Assembly (NCBI GenBank): GCA_018712885.1
Contig: DVGE01000218.1
Coordinates: 1-8,429, forward strand
Source of the DNA: Candidatus Pullichristensenella stercoripullorum
GTDB taxonomy: Bacteria > Bacillota > Clostridia > Christensenellales > Aristaeellaceae
Length of the DNA: 8,429 nucleotides
Direction of reading: 5' to 3'
Numbering within the stretch: position 1 is the first letter of the stretch; each line of letters opens with the position of its first letter. Under the pieces are notes generated by a model. It was given only the letters and a program-made list of their open reading frames with translations. It made no database searches and was not told the origin of the DNA. Positions 1 to 5,346 of this stretch are shown one piece after another. The translations under genes and the position numbers were made by a program.

Positions 1-2
1 GC

Positions 3-641
3 CGCGCTGAGATCGCCGCCACCGGCAAATCCGCCCACGCCTCCACGCCGCACCTGGGCAAGAACGCCGCCGGCATGCTTCTCATCGCCCTTTCCGAACT
101 GGGCGCGGGCGGCGGCAGCCGCGAGGCCATCCAAACGCTGGCCGATTGCCTCGGCATCTCCGGGCAGGGCAAACTGCTGGGCATCGCCGTGATGGACGAA
201 CTGAGCGGCCCGCTCACCTGCAACCTCGGCATCCTCCGCTACGACGGCGCCTGCCTCACCGCCCAGCTCGATATCCGCTATCCGCTGTGCGCCTCGGAGG
301 AAAAGATCTGCGGCCAGATCTGCATGAAGGTCTCCCCGGCGCGGATCGCCGTCACCCGCCTCTCCGGTCACGCGCCGCACCACGTGCCCGCCAATCATAA
401 GGTGGTCAAGGGCCTGCTCAAAGCGTACAGCGACGTCACCGGGCACGAGGGCTACGCCTTCGCCATCGGCGGCGGCACCTATTCGCGCTGCATGCCCAAC
501 ACCGTGGCCTTCGGCCCCTGCTTCCCCGGCGATGTGGACACCTGCCACATGCCGGACGAGTGGTTCTCGCTGGAGAACATGATGCTCAGCATCCGCATCA
601 TGGCCCACGCCATCGTCGAACTGGCCGGAAAGGTGGATTGA
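3..641 (+). CDS. M20-family dipeptidase (Sapep/PepV-like), C-terminal part
   Basis: This is the last 213 codons of a gene that begins before the window; the frame is open from base 3. It matches the M20 metallopeptidases of the PepV/Sapep dipeptidase type, which are cytoplasmic, metal-dependent and cleave dipeptides during peptide turnover. Visible landmarks are GKSAHASTPHLGKNA near the start (the conserved segment around the lid/dimerisation domain), the glycine-rich GGGTYSR, and FGPCFPG followed by DTCHMPDE, whose His is the expected C-terminal metal ligand. The family is usually about 460-470 residues, so a little under half is present. The N-terminal metal ligands are outside the window, so activity cannot be judged. 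The stop is 1 nt before cmk, which suggests co-transcription with cmk and plsC. The class is clear; the exact substrate is not. Confidence 0.88.
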   Translation, partial: RAEIAATGKSAHASTPHLGKNAAGMLLIALSELGAGGGSREAIQTLADCLGISGQGKLLGIAVMDELSGPLTCNLGILRYDGACLTAQLDIRYPLCASEEKICGQICMKVSPARIAVTRLSGHAPHHVPANHKVVKGLLKAYSDVTGHEGYAFAIGGGTYSRCMPNTVAFGPCFPGDVDTCHMPDEWFSLENMMLSIRIMAHAIVELAGKVD

Positions 642-642
642 C

Positions 643-1326
643 ATGAGCGTGTTTTCCATCGCCATCGACGGGCCCTCGGGCGCGGGCAAGTCCTCCGTGG
701 CCCGGGCCGTGGCGGAAAAGCTGGGGGCCATGTATCTGGATACCGGCGCCATGTACCGCGCCGTGGGCCTCTACATGCTCAAAAACGGCGTGCCGCTTGA
801 TGATCCCGCCGCCATCGCCGCGCATTGCCCGGGCGTGGACGTGCGCGTCGGCTACGGCAAGGATGGACGCCAGTGCGTCTACCTCGGCGAGGAGGACGTC
901 TCCGAGGCCATCCGCGCCGCGGAAGTCTCGCTGGCGGCCTCGTCGGTCTCCACCGTGCCCGAGGTGCGCGAGCGCATGGTCGCCCTGCAGCGCAGGATCG
1001 CCAGCGGCCACAGCGTGGTCATGGACGGCCGCGACATCGGCACCAAGGTGCTGCCGGACGCCACGCTCAAGGTCTTTCTCACCGCCTCCGCCGAGGTGCG
1101 CGCTCGGCGCAGGTTCCACGAGCTCGCCCAGAAGGGCATGCCCGAACCCTATGAAAAGGTGCTCGAAGAGCTCGTCCGCCGCGACGATGTCGACACCCAC
1201 CGCGCCGCCTCGCCCCTGCGCATGGCCGAAGACGCGGTGGAGGTCGATTGTTCGCAAATGACGCTGGACGAGGTCGTCGAAGCGGTCGCCGCCCTCGCGC
1301 GGCAGGCTTTGGAGGCGAAAGCGTGA
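643..1326 (+). CDS. cmk: Cytidylate kinase
   Basis: The product phosphorylates CMP and dCMP with ATP in the cytoplasm, feeding CTP/dCTP supply and CDP-lipid synthesis. The 227 residues match the usual family length. The Walker A loop GPSGAGKS is at residues 10-17. The nucleotide-monophosphate site DTGAMYR is at 33-39, and DGRDIGT at 128-134 is a cytidylate kinase signature. The arginine-rich lid is around 153-157, with RDDVDTHR at 180-187 matching the family RDxxDxxR pattern. The ATG has a good ribosome site, AAAGGTGG at 629-636, 6 nt upstream and inside the end of the dipeptidase gene. The gene overlaps plsC by 4 nt (GTGA). cmk next to plsC is a common arrangement in Clostridia. Nothing is missing or unusual. 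Confidence 0.97.
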   Translation: MSVFSIAIDGPSGAGKSSVARAVAEKLGAMYLDTGAMYRAVGLYMLKNGVPLDDPAAIAAHCPGVDVRVGYGKDGRQCVYLGEEDVSEAIRAAEVSLAASSVSTVPEVRERMVALQRRIASGHSVVMDGRDIGTKVLPDATLKVFLTASAEVRARRRFHELAQKGMPEPYEKVLEELVRRDDVDTHRAASPLRMAEDAVEVDCSQMTLDEVVEAVAALARQALEAKA

Positions 1327-1913
1327 AGACCTGGTTCTATGACCTTCTCAAGCCCATCGTGCGCGCCTACTATTTCCTCGTGCGCGGCATCCGCGCCACG
1401 GGGACGGAAAACGTCGCATCTCCGGGCGGCTACATCCTTTGCTCCAACCACGTCAGCGCCAGCGATCCATTCGTGCTCGCCACCTGCGTGCGCCGGCGGC
1501 TGCACTTCATGGCCAAGGCGGAGCTGTTCAAAAACCGCATCGTCGGCGGCTTCATCTCCGCCATCGGCGCCTTTCCCATCCGCCGCGGCGAGAGCGACCT
1601 CGGCGCGGTGCGCGAGTCCATCCGCCTGCTGAATGAGGGCCACGTGGTGGGCATCTTCCCCCAGGGCACCCGCAGCCGCGACAACGCCCATACCCACATG
1701 GAGCCGGGCGTAGCGCTCATCGCCCTGCGCGCCGGCGTCAAGGTCGTGCCCGCCTACATCGACGGCCCCTACCGCCTCTTTCGCAAGACGCGCGTCGTCT
1801 TCGGCGCGCCCGTGTCGCTGAACGACCTCGGCCGCCGCTTTGACCGCGCCACGCTCGATCAGGCCACCGCCCGCCTCGACAAGGCCATTTGGGATCTGAA
1901 GCCCGCCGAGTAG
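1323..1913 (+). CDS. plsC: 1-acyl-sn-glycerol-3-phosphate acyltransferase
   Basis: The product transfers an acyl chain to lysophosphatidic acid, giving phosphatidic acid at the inner face of the membrane. I place the start at GTG 1323, giving 196 residues. GGAGG at 1311-1315 sits 7 nt upstream, the GTG overlaps the cmk stop, and the PlsC-like sequence begins there. An in-frame ATG at 1248 would add 25 residues with no family character. The catalytic H-x4-D is NHVSASD, with H43 and D48. Motif II is GAFPIRRGE at 82-90, and motif IV includes VVPAYIDG at 141-148. Motif III reads FPQGTRSR at 112-119, with Gln114 where most members have Glu. The N-terminus is only moderately hydrophobic, as in short PlsC forms. 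It is the last gene of the visible operon. The acyl donor (ACP or CoA) cannot be told from sequence. Confidence 0.94.
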   Translation: MKTWFYDLLKPIVRAYYFLVRGIRATGTENVASPGGYILCSNHVSASDPFVLATCVRRRLHFMAKAELFKNRIVGGFISAIGAFPIRRGESDLGAVRESIRLLNEGHVVGIFPQGTRSRDNAHTHMEPGVALIALRAGVKVVPAYIDGPYRLFRKTRVVFGAPVSLNDLGRRFDRATLDQATARLDKAIWDLKPAE

Positions 1914-1935
1914 AAACGCAAGCATGGAGACCACA

Positions 1936-1974
1936 ATGCCCGCGAACGCCGCAGAAACGGCGGTTTGCGGGCAT
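1936..1974 (+). terminator. Long hairpin after plsC, possible terminator
   Basis: The arms 1936-1951 and 1958-1974 pair almost completely over about 16 bp, with one G-T wobble and one bulged base, around a 6-nt loop (CAGAAA). It begins 22 nt after the plsC stop, where an operon-end structure is expected. No run of T follows (the next bases are CGCCATAGCTTT), so it is not a textbook intrinsic terminator. It could instead stabilise the mRNA 3' end or slow polymerase. The hairpin is certain; the role is inferred. Confidence 0.5.
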
Positions 1975-1983
1975 CGCCATAGC

Positions 1984-2006
1984 TTTAATGCGAATTTTGC
2001 ATTAAA
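1984..2006. promoter_or_regulatory. Operator-like dyad 1
   Basis: A perfect 8-bp inverted repeat, TTTAATGC and GCATTAAA, is separated by 7 nt. Its core TAATGC-N7-GCATTA is repeated exactly at 2014-2032, centre to centre 28 bp away. It lies in an AT-rich stretch upstream of the XRE-type gene and of that gene's likely promoter. This fits a binding site for a dimeric helix-turn-helix protein, with the adjacent regulator as the first candidate. Confidence 0.6.
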
Positions 2007-2012
2007 ATCAGA

Positions 2013-2033
2013 ATAATGCAACTATTGCATTAT
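2013..2033. promoter_or_regulatory. Operator-like dyad 2
   Basis: A perfect 9-bp inverted repeat, ATAATGCAA and TTGCATTAT, surrounds CTA. It has the same TAATGC-N7-GCATTA core as dyad 1, although the bases inside and outside the core differ. Its right edge overlaps the candidate -35 region of the XRE gene, so occupancy would be expected to block polymerase. Repression is inferred from position. Confidence 0.62.
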
Positions 2034-2057
2034 AAAAAATCCCTCAGGCCCTATACT
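2030..2057 (+). promoter_or_regulatory. Candidate promoter of the XRE-type gene
   Basis: TATACT at 2052-2057 is a good -10 element. The best-placed -35 is TTATAA at 2030-2035, with a 16-nt spacer; it is a weak match. TTGCAT at 2025-2030 is a better hexamer but 21 nt is too far. A weak -35 overlapped by an operator-like dyad is typical of regulated promoters. Transcription would start near 2064. Confidence 0.4.
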
Positions 2058-2092
2058 GAATACAAACAGCATCGGGCAAGAGGGTGAAAGGA

Positions 2093-2350
2093 TTGTCAAA
2101 ACCCCGCAAACGCCCTTTGGGAGCGCTCAATATCGTCGGCCAAAGGGTCATGCATGTGCGCAAACAAAAGGCGATCAAGCAAAAACAACTGGTGGCGATG
2201 CTGCAAAGCCGGGGGATGGACATCTGCGACGCCAGCATGTCTCGCTTGGAAGGGCAGGGCCGCAAAGTGCAGGACTATGAGATCCCCATCCTCGCCGACG
2301 CCCTGGGCGTGTCGGTGGCATGGCTGCTCTTGGGCGAGGAAGAGGCTTAG
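2093..2350 (+). CDS. Small XRE/Cro-CI-type DNA-binding regulator
   Basis: This is an 85-residue protein made of almost nothing but one Cro/CI-type helix-turn-helix domain, so it should bind DNA as a dimer in the cytoplasm. Residues 13-23 (NIVGQRVMHVR) form the first helix. QKQLVAML at 30-37 is the first helix of the motif, DASMSRLEGQGR at 46-57 holds the recognition helix, and DYEIPILADALGVSVAWLL at 61-79 matches the usual last two helices. I prefer TTG 2093, because AGAGG at 2079-2083 lies 9 nt upstream. GTG 2084 in the same frame would add three residues but abuts the AGAGG. No ligand-binding or cleavage domain is present. Two identical-core dyads upstream suggest autoregulation. The gene converges on the 97-residue membrane protein gene and shares its terminator. 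The targets are unknown. Confidence 0.87.
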   Translation: MSKPRKRPLGALNIVGQRVMHVRKQKAIKQKQLVAMLQSRGMDICDASMSRLEGQGRKVQDYEIPILADALGVSVAWLLLGEEEA

Positions 2351-2372
2351 TCCCGGCGCACGAATGAAGAGC

Positions 2373-2415
2373 AAAAAACAAGAGGAGCGCATTGCGTTGT
2401 GCGGCTCCTCTTTTT
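2373..2415. terminator. Bidirectional intrinsic terminator
   Basis: AAGAGGAGC at 2380-2388 pairs perfectly with GCTCCTCTT at 2404-2412, with a further GCA/TGC pairing inside and a loop of about 8 nt. On the plus strand it runs into TTTTT (2411-2415), ending the XRE-type transcript. On the minus strand the A-run at 2373-2378 gives a T-run after the same stem, ending the transcript of the 97-residue membrane protein. It sits between two convergent genes, as expected. Confidence 0.9.
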
Positions 2416-2426
2416 GCTGTTTTCCT

Positions 2427-2720
2427 TTACAGCTCCAGCGGCACGCCCGAACCCTGCAGGGGCGTCAGATCGCGCAGCCATTCGCCGAAGGCGAGCAGCT
2501 CCGCGGGGAAGACGAGGAAGGCGACGAAGATGAGGATCGCCACGATCAGCATCAGGATCAGGCAGGCCGCGGCGAAGGCGCGCTTGGGCTGCTTTTTCGA
2601 CAGGAAGGCCAGCAGGAACAGCGCGATGATGTTCACCCCGGGAATGCAGGCCAGGACGATGGTCCACATCCAGTTGAGGATGGATACGCGGTTGCGGGAA
2701 ACTCTTCCTTCGCGGCTCAT
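2427..2720 (-). CDS. Small two-helix membrane protein, function unknown
   Basis: A 97-residue protein with no family I can name with confidence. A short basic N-terminus (MSREGRVSRNR) leads into a hydrophobic segment at about 13-40, a basic turn SKKQPKR at 41-47, and a second hydrophobic segment at about 48-73. The C-terminal tail is polar. The piece WTIVLACIPGVNIIALFLLAF recalls small Bacillota membrane proteins with an IP-x-VNII-x-LF pattern. The start at 2720 is chosen because AAAGGAG lies 8 nt upstream on this strand; an ATG at 2795 in the same frame would overlap the promoter. A near-consensus promoter drives it, so it is probably expressed constitutively on its own and not only by readthrough from the lipoprotein gene. 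Confidence 0.75.
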   Translation of the reverse strand: MSREGRVSRNRVSILNWMWTIVLACIPGVNIIALFLLAFLSKKQPKRAFAAACLILMLIVAILIFVAFLVFPAELLAFGEWLRDLTPLQGSGVPLEL

Positions 2721-2766
2721 GGGGTTCGCTCCTTTCGACCTGCGGCAGATAAATCCGGTCAGTTTC

Positions 2767-2795
2767 ATTATACACGAGCGCGCGCGCCGCGTCAA
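2767..2795 (-). promoter_or_regulatory. Near-consensus sigma-A promoter for the 97-residue membrane protein
   Basis: On the minus strand, TTGACG (2790-2795) is followed after exactly 17 nt by TATAAT (2767-2772). The -10 is perfect and the -35 has five of six consensus bases. Transcription should begin near 2760, leaving a leader of about 40 nt before the ATG at 2720. The spacer is an alternating CG-rich run. Confidence 0.85.
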
Positions 2796-2846
2796 ACCTC
2801 GCCGGCGAATCTTCGATACTTTGTCGAATTCACGTCCACGGGAGGG

Positions 2847-4691
2847 CTATTTTTTGATCATGCCGCAGTAGCGGGAGAAGAGGAAGGCCTGGAATTCCTC
2901 CGTCGCCACGCCGTCCACGTTCACATACTGCATGGCGCGCTGCGCGTCCATCACGGCGTCGCGCGTCGCCTCGCCGAACTCGCCCTCCGTGCCGCGCACG
3001 GCCTCGCGGTCGAGATAGCCCAGCTCCCACAGCTGCTTTTGCAGGCTCTCCACCGGGCCCATGCTGGCGTTTTCGCCGTCGCTGTCGCCCATCTGCAATG
3101 TGGAGAAAGACTGCGTATCGTCGTACATGGCTACGCCCGAAGGCGGCGTGGCCTCGGAGAAGAGGTGCTCCTGGAAGGATACGCTGGCCTCGCCCGTCTG
3201 TTCAAGGCCCATGTTGCGCTGTACGGCGCGCACGGCTTCGGCAGTTGCCGATCCGTACTGGCCGTCCGCCTCGCCCTCGAAGTATTCAAGCTGCGCAAGG
3301 CGCGTCTGCAAATAGCGCACCAGGTCGCCGGAATCGCCCTCGCGCAGATCGGTTATGGCCAGGCCGTAGGGATAATAGCGGTCGCCGGCGCTCGTCTGCG
3401 CCGCGCCGGAATAGGCGGGCGCGTCGTCAGCGTAGAGCAGGGCCTGCAGCGCGGCGGTGGCCACGCCCGTCTCCTCCTGCCCCATGGCGCGCTGGAAGAG
3501 CTTCACCGAGGAAACGGTGGCGCTGGCATAGCGGCCGTTGGGCGTGCCGTTGGCGTAGCCCAGTTCGACCAGGCGCGTTTGCAGGCGCGTCACCGCCTCG
3601 CCGGAATCGCCCTCCTGCAAAAGCGTGTAGCCGCCCGCGAGTATGGCTTCGGCCGCGGCGCTGCCATAGGCGGGCGCGTCGTCGGCGATCAATTGCGTGT
3701 ACAGCCCGTAGGTGACCACGCCGTCCTCCTGAACGCCCACCACGCGCTGGAAGGCCTTGACCGCTTCTGTCGTGGCGGCGTCGAAGGTGCCCGAGGCGCC
3801 GCCCTGCATGTAGCCCAGGTCGATCAGCCGCTGCTGGACGCGCTCCACGGTGGAGCCGATGTTGCCCTCCGAAAGCGTCTGCTGGTCGGCGGCCGTCTGG
3901 GTCTGCGTCGGGGCCAGCGTCGCGCCGGAATAGGTCTTGGGGTCGGCGGTGAACAATTCCTCCTGCATGGAAACGATGGCCACCTGGCTGGGACGGTTGC
4001 CGTAGACCTCGAAGAAGGCGCTCACCGCCGCGGCGGTCTCCTGGTCGTAGTAACCGGTGATATGCGTGATCGGGTAACCCAGTTCACGCAGGCGCAGCTG
4101 CAGGGCCAGCACATTGCTGCCCGAGGCGCCCAGCTGCAGTTCGGTGAAGCTGCCGCCGATCGCCGCGGCGTAGGCCTGGGCGCTGTAAACGGGCGCGTTC
4201 TCGGCAAAGAGCAGCTGCTGCAGGTTGGCGGTGGCGATGCCTGTCTGCATGCTGCCGTAGGTGAGCTCGAACAGCTGCACGGCCTGCTCCGTGAGCGTAT
4301 CGAACACGCCGGAGATGTCGCCGGGGTAGTAGCCCAGTTCGCGCAGGCGTATCTGCAGCTGCTGCACGCCCTGCCCCTGGTCGCCAAGGCGCAGCTGGGC
4401 GTAGCCGTTCGCGGTCTGCTCCTCGTCGTTGTCCACAGCGACGAAGCCCTCGTCGATCCAGCGGTCGTTGAGCACCGTCACCTTGCCGTTGGCGTCCAGT
4501 TCAAAGGGCTGATCCGGATCTTCCGGAACGGCGGTGGGGGTAGTGGTGGCGTAGGGCACCGATATGTTCACCGACAGGTTCGGCGCGGACTGCGCCGCTG
4601 CCGTCTCATCCTGCGCGGAGCAGCCGCCCAGCGCCGCCGCGCAGACGAGCAAAAGCGCGGCCAGGAAAAGCAGGGCGGTCCTGTTGCGCAT
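2847..4691 (-). CDS. Lipoprotein with six peptidoglycan-binding-like repeats
   Basis: This is a 614-residue exported protein. Residues 1-24 form a lipoprotein signal peptide ending in ALGGC, with Cys24 the predicted lipidation site, so it should be anchored on the outer face of the membrane. A Thr/Pro-rich stretch (about 35-60) follows. Six repeats of the PG_binding_1 type come next, at about 98-163, 184-248, 272-336, 356-421, 447-512 and 530-606. Each carries a version of L-x-LGDxG-x-x-V-x-x-LQ-x-RL-x-ELGY, then G-x-(Y/F)-x-x-x-T-x-x-AV-x-x-FQ. Linkers such as ADDAPAY recur. No amidase, hydrolase or transpeptidase domain is visible. The start at 4691 has GGAGG 7 nt upstream; an ATG at 4715 lacks this and would precede the signal peptide. 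It lies 66 bp after marR on the same strand. Binding to cell wall is inferred from the repeat family. Confidence 0.88.
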   Translation of the reverse strand: MRNRTALLFLAALLLVCAAALGGCSAQDETAAAQSAPNLSVNISVPYATTTPTAVPEDPDQPFELDANGKVTVLNDRWIDEGFVAVDNDEEQTANGYAQLRLGDQGQGVQQLQIRLRELGYYPGDISGVFDTLTEQAVQLFELTYGSMQTGIATANLQQLLFAENAPVYSAQAYAAAIGGSFTELQLGASGSNVLALQLRLRELGYPITHITGYYDQETAAAVSAFFEVYGNRPSQVAIVSMQEELFTADPKTYSGATLAPTQTQTAADQQTLSEGNIGSTVERVQQRLIDLGYMQGGASGTFDAATTEAVKAFQRVVGVQEDGVVTYGLYTQLIADDAPAYGSAAAEAILAGGYTLLQEGDSGEAVTRLQTRLVELGYANGTPNGRYASATVSSVKLFQRAMGQEETGVATAALQALLYADDAPAYSGAAQTSAGDRYYPYGLAITDLREGDSGDLVRYLQTRLAQLEYFEGEADGQYGSATAEAVRAVQRNMGLEQTGEASVSFQEHLFSEATPPSGVAMYDDTQSFSTLQMGDSDGENASMGPVESLQKQLWELGYLDREAVRGTEGEFGEATRDAVMDAQRAMQYVNVDGVATEEFQAFLFSRYCGMIKK

Positions 4692-4757
4692 AGACGTTCC
4701 TCCAATAAATGACATTCTCTTACTTTATTCTATTGACGTTGCGAAGGCCGCTTTGGT

Positions 4758-5234
4758 TCATTCATCCGGCTGCTTGCGCAGCAGGCGGACGATGGTCTCC
4801 AGCGCTGCGTTGAACGCGGTCATGTCCTCCTGGCTGAGCGTGCGCGTCCAGTCGAAGAGGTTGTCGCACAGGTCGCGGTAGATGTCGGCAAGGCGTTCGC
4901 GCCCCTTTTCACAGATCACCACGTTGACCACGCGGCGGTCGGCGCTGTTGCGCTCGCGCATCACCAGCCCTTCCTCGATGAGCCTGTCCACCAGCGGGGT
5001 GATGTTGGGCTTGGCGATGCCAAAGCTGTTGGAGATCTCCGTGATGGACAGGGAGCCGCGATGGTCGAGCATCACCAGCACCTGCACGTGCGAAAGCGGC
5101 ATGCCGAACTCCGCCTGCTGCGCGCTCGAAGGCAGCAGCCTGCGGCGCATCAGCGGCCAGGCCTGAAACAGCATGTCGTAAAGGTGTTCCAATGCCGCGT
5201 CGCGCTCGGCGCTTCTGTGATTTCTTTCGCTCAT
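4758..5234 (-). CDS. MarR-family transcriptional regulator
   Basis: A 158-residue winged-helix protein of normal MarR length, expected to bind DNA as a dimer and release it on sensing a ligand or oxidant. The helix-turn-helix covers about 62-89, from LSITEISNSFGIAKP through the recognition helix NITPLVDRLIEEG. The wing, about 91-107, contains NSADRRVVNVVI, the characteristic D-x-R pattern. The flanking helices (about 9-55 and 112-153) would form the dimer interface. Cysteines are at 108 and 123, but nothing marks it as a redox sensor. The ATG at 5234 has GGAGG 8 nt upstream and is preferred over ATG 5270. It has its own promoter with an inverted repeat around the -35, which suggests autoregulation. 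The lipoprotein gene downstream is a plausible co-transcribed target. The ligand is unknown. Confidence 0.93.
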   Translation of the reverse strand: MSERNHRSAERDAALEHLYDMLFQAWPLMRRRLLPSSAQQAEFGMPLSHVQVLVMLDHRGSLSITEISNSFGIAKPNITPLVDRLIEEGLVMRERNSADRRVVNVVICEKGRERLADIYRDLCDNLFDWTRTLSQEDMTAFNAALETIVRLLRKQPDE

Positions 5235-5292
5235 GACCGATCCCTCCGTAGTCGTCGCGGCGCTTTTCACCGTTCTTTACCTATCTATATTT

Positions 5293-5327
5293 ATTTTATG
5301 CGCTTTCATGGGCAATCGTCAAGCGCA
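5293..5327 (-). promoter_or_regulatory. marR promoter with overlapping inverted repeat
   Basis: On the minus strand, TTGACG (5317-5322) and TAAAAT (5293-5298) are 18 nt apart. A perfect 7-bp inverted repeat, TGCGCTT and AAGCGCA (5299-5305 and 5321-5327), flanks the spacer. Its arms are 22 bp centre to centre, about two helical turns, and one arm overlaps the -35. This position fits autorepression by the MarR protein; the binding itself is inferred. Confidence 0.6.
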
Positions 5328-5346
5328 AACCGGGGACATTTCCGGT

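Noticed and set aside
1149..2021. Minus-strand frame of 290 codons across the end of cmk and plsC
   Set aside because: It is a shadow of two confident plus-strand genes, with low-complexity Ala/Gly/His-rich content and no ribosome site or family match.
2814..2832. Inverted repeat TTCGA/TCGAA after the lipoprotein gene as a terminator
   Set aside because: The pairing is short and there is no T-run; termination of the lipoprotein transcript remains unexplained.
2154..4712. Open plus-strand frame of 852 codons opposite the lipoprotein gene
   Set aside because: It is antisense to a well-supported lipoprotein gene, starts inside the XRE gene in another frame, is rich in Arg, His, Gly and Ala, and shows no domain. 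Long antisense frames are common in GC-rich DNA.
5329..5346. Short hairpin ACCGG/CCGGT after the GT-C-like gene as a terminator
   Set aside because: The stem is only 5 bp and no T-run follows on the minus strand.
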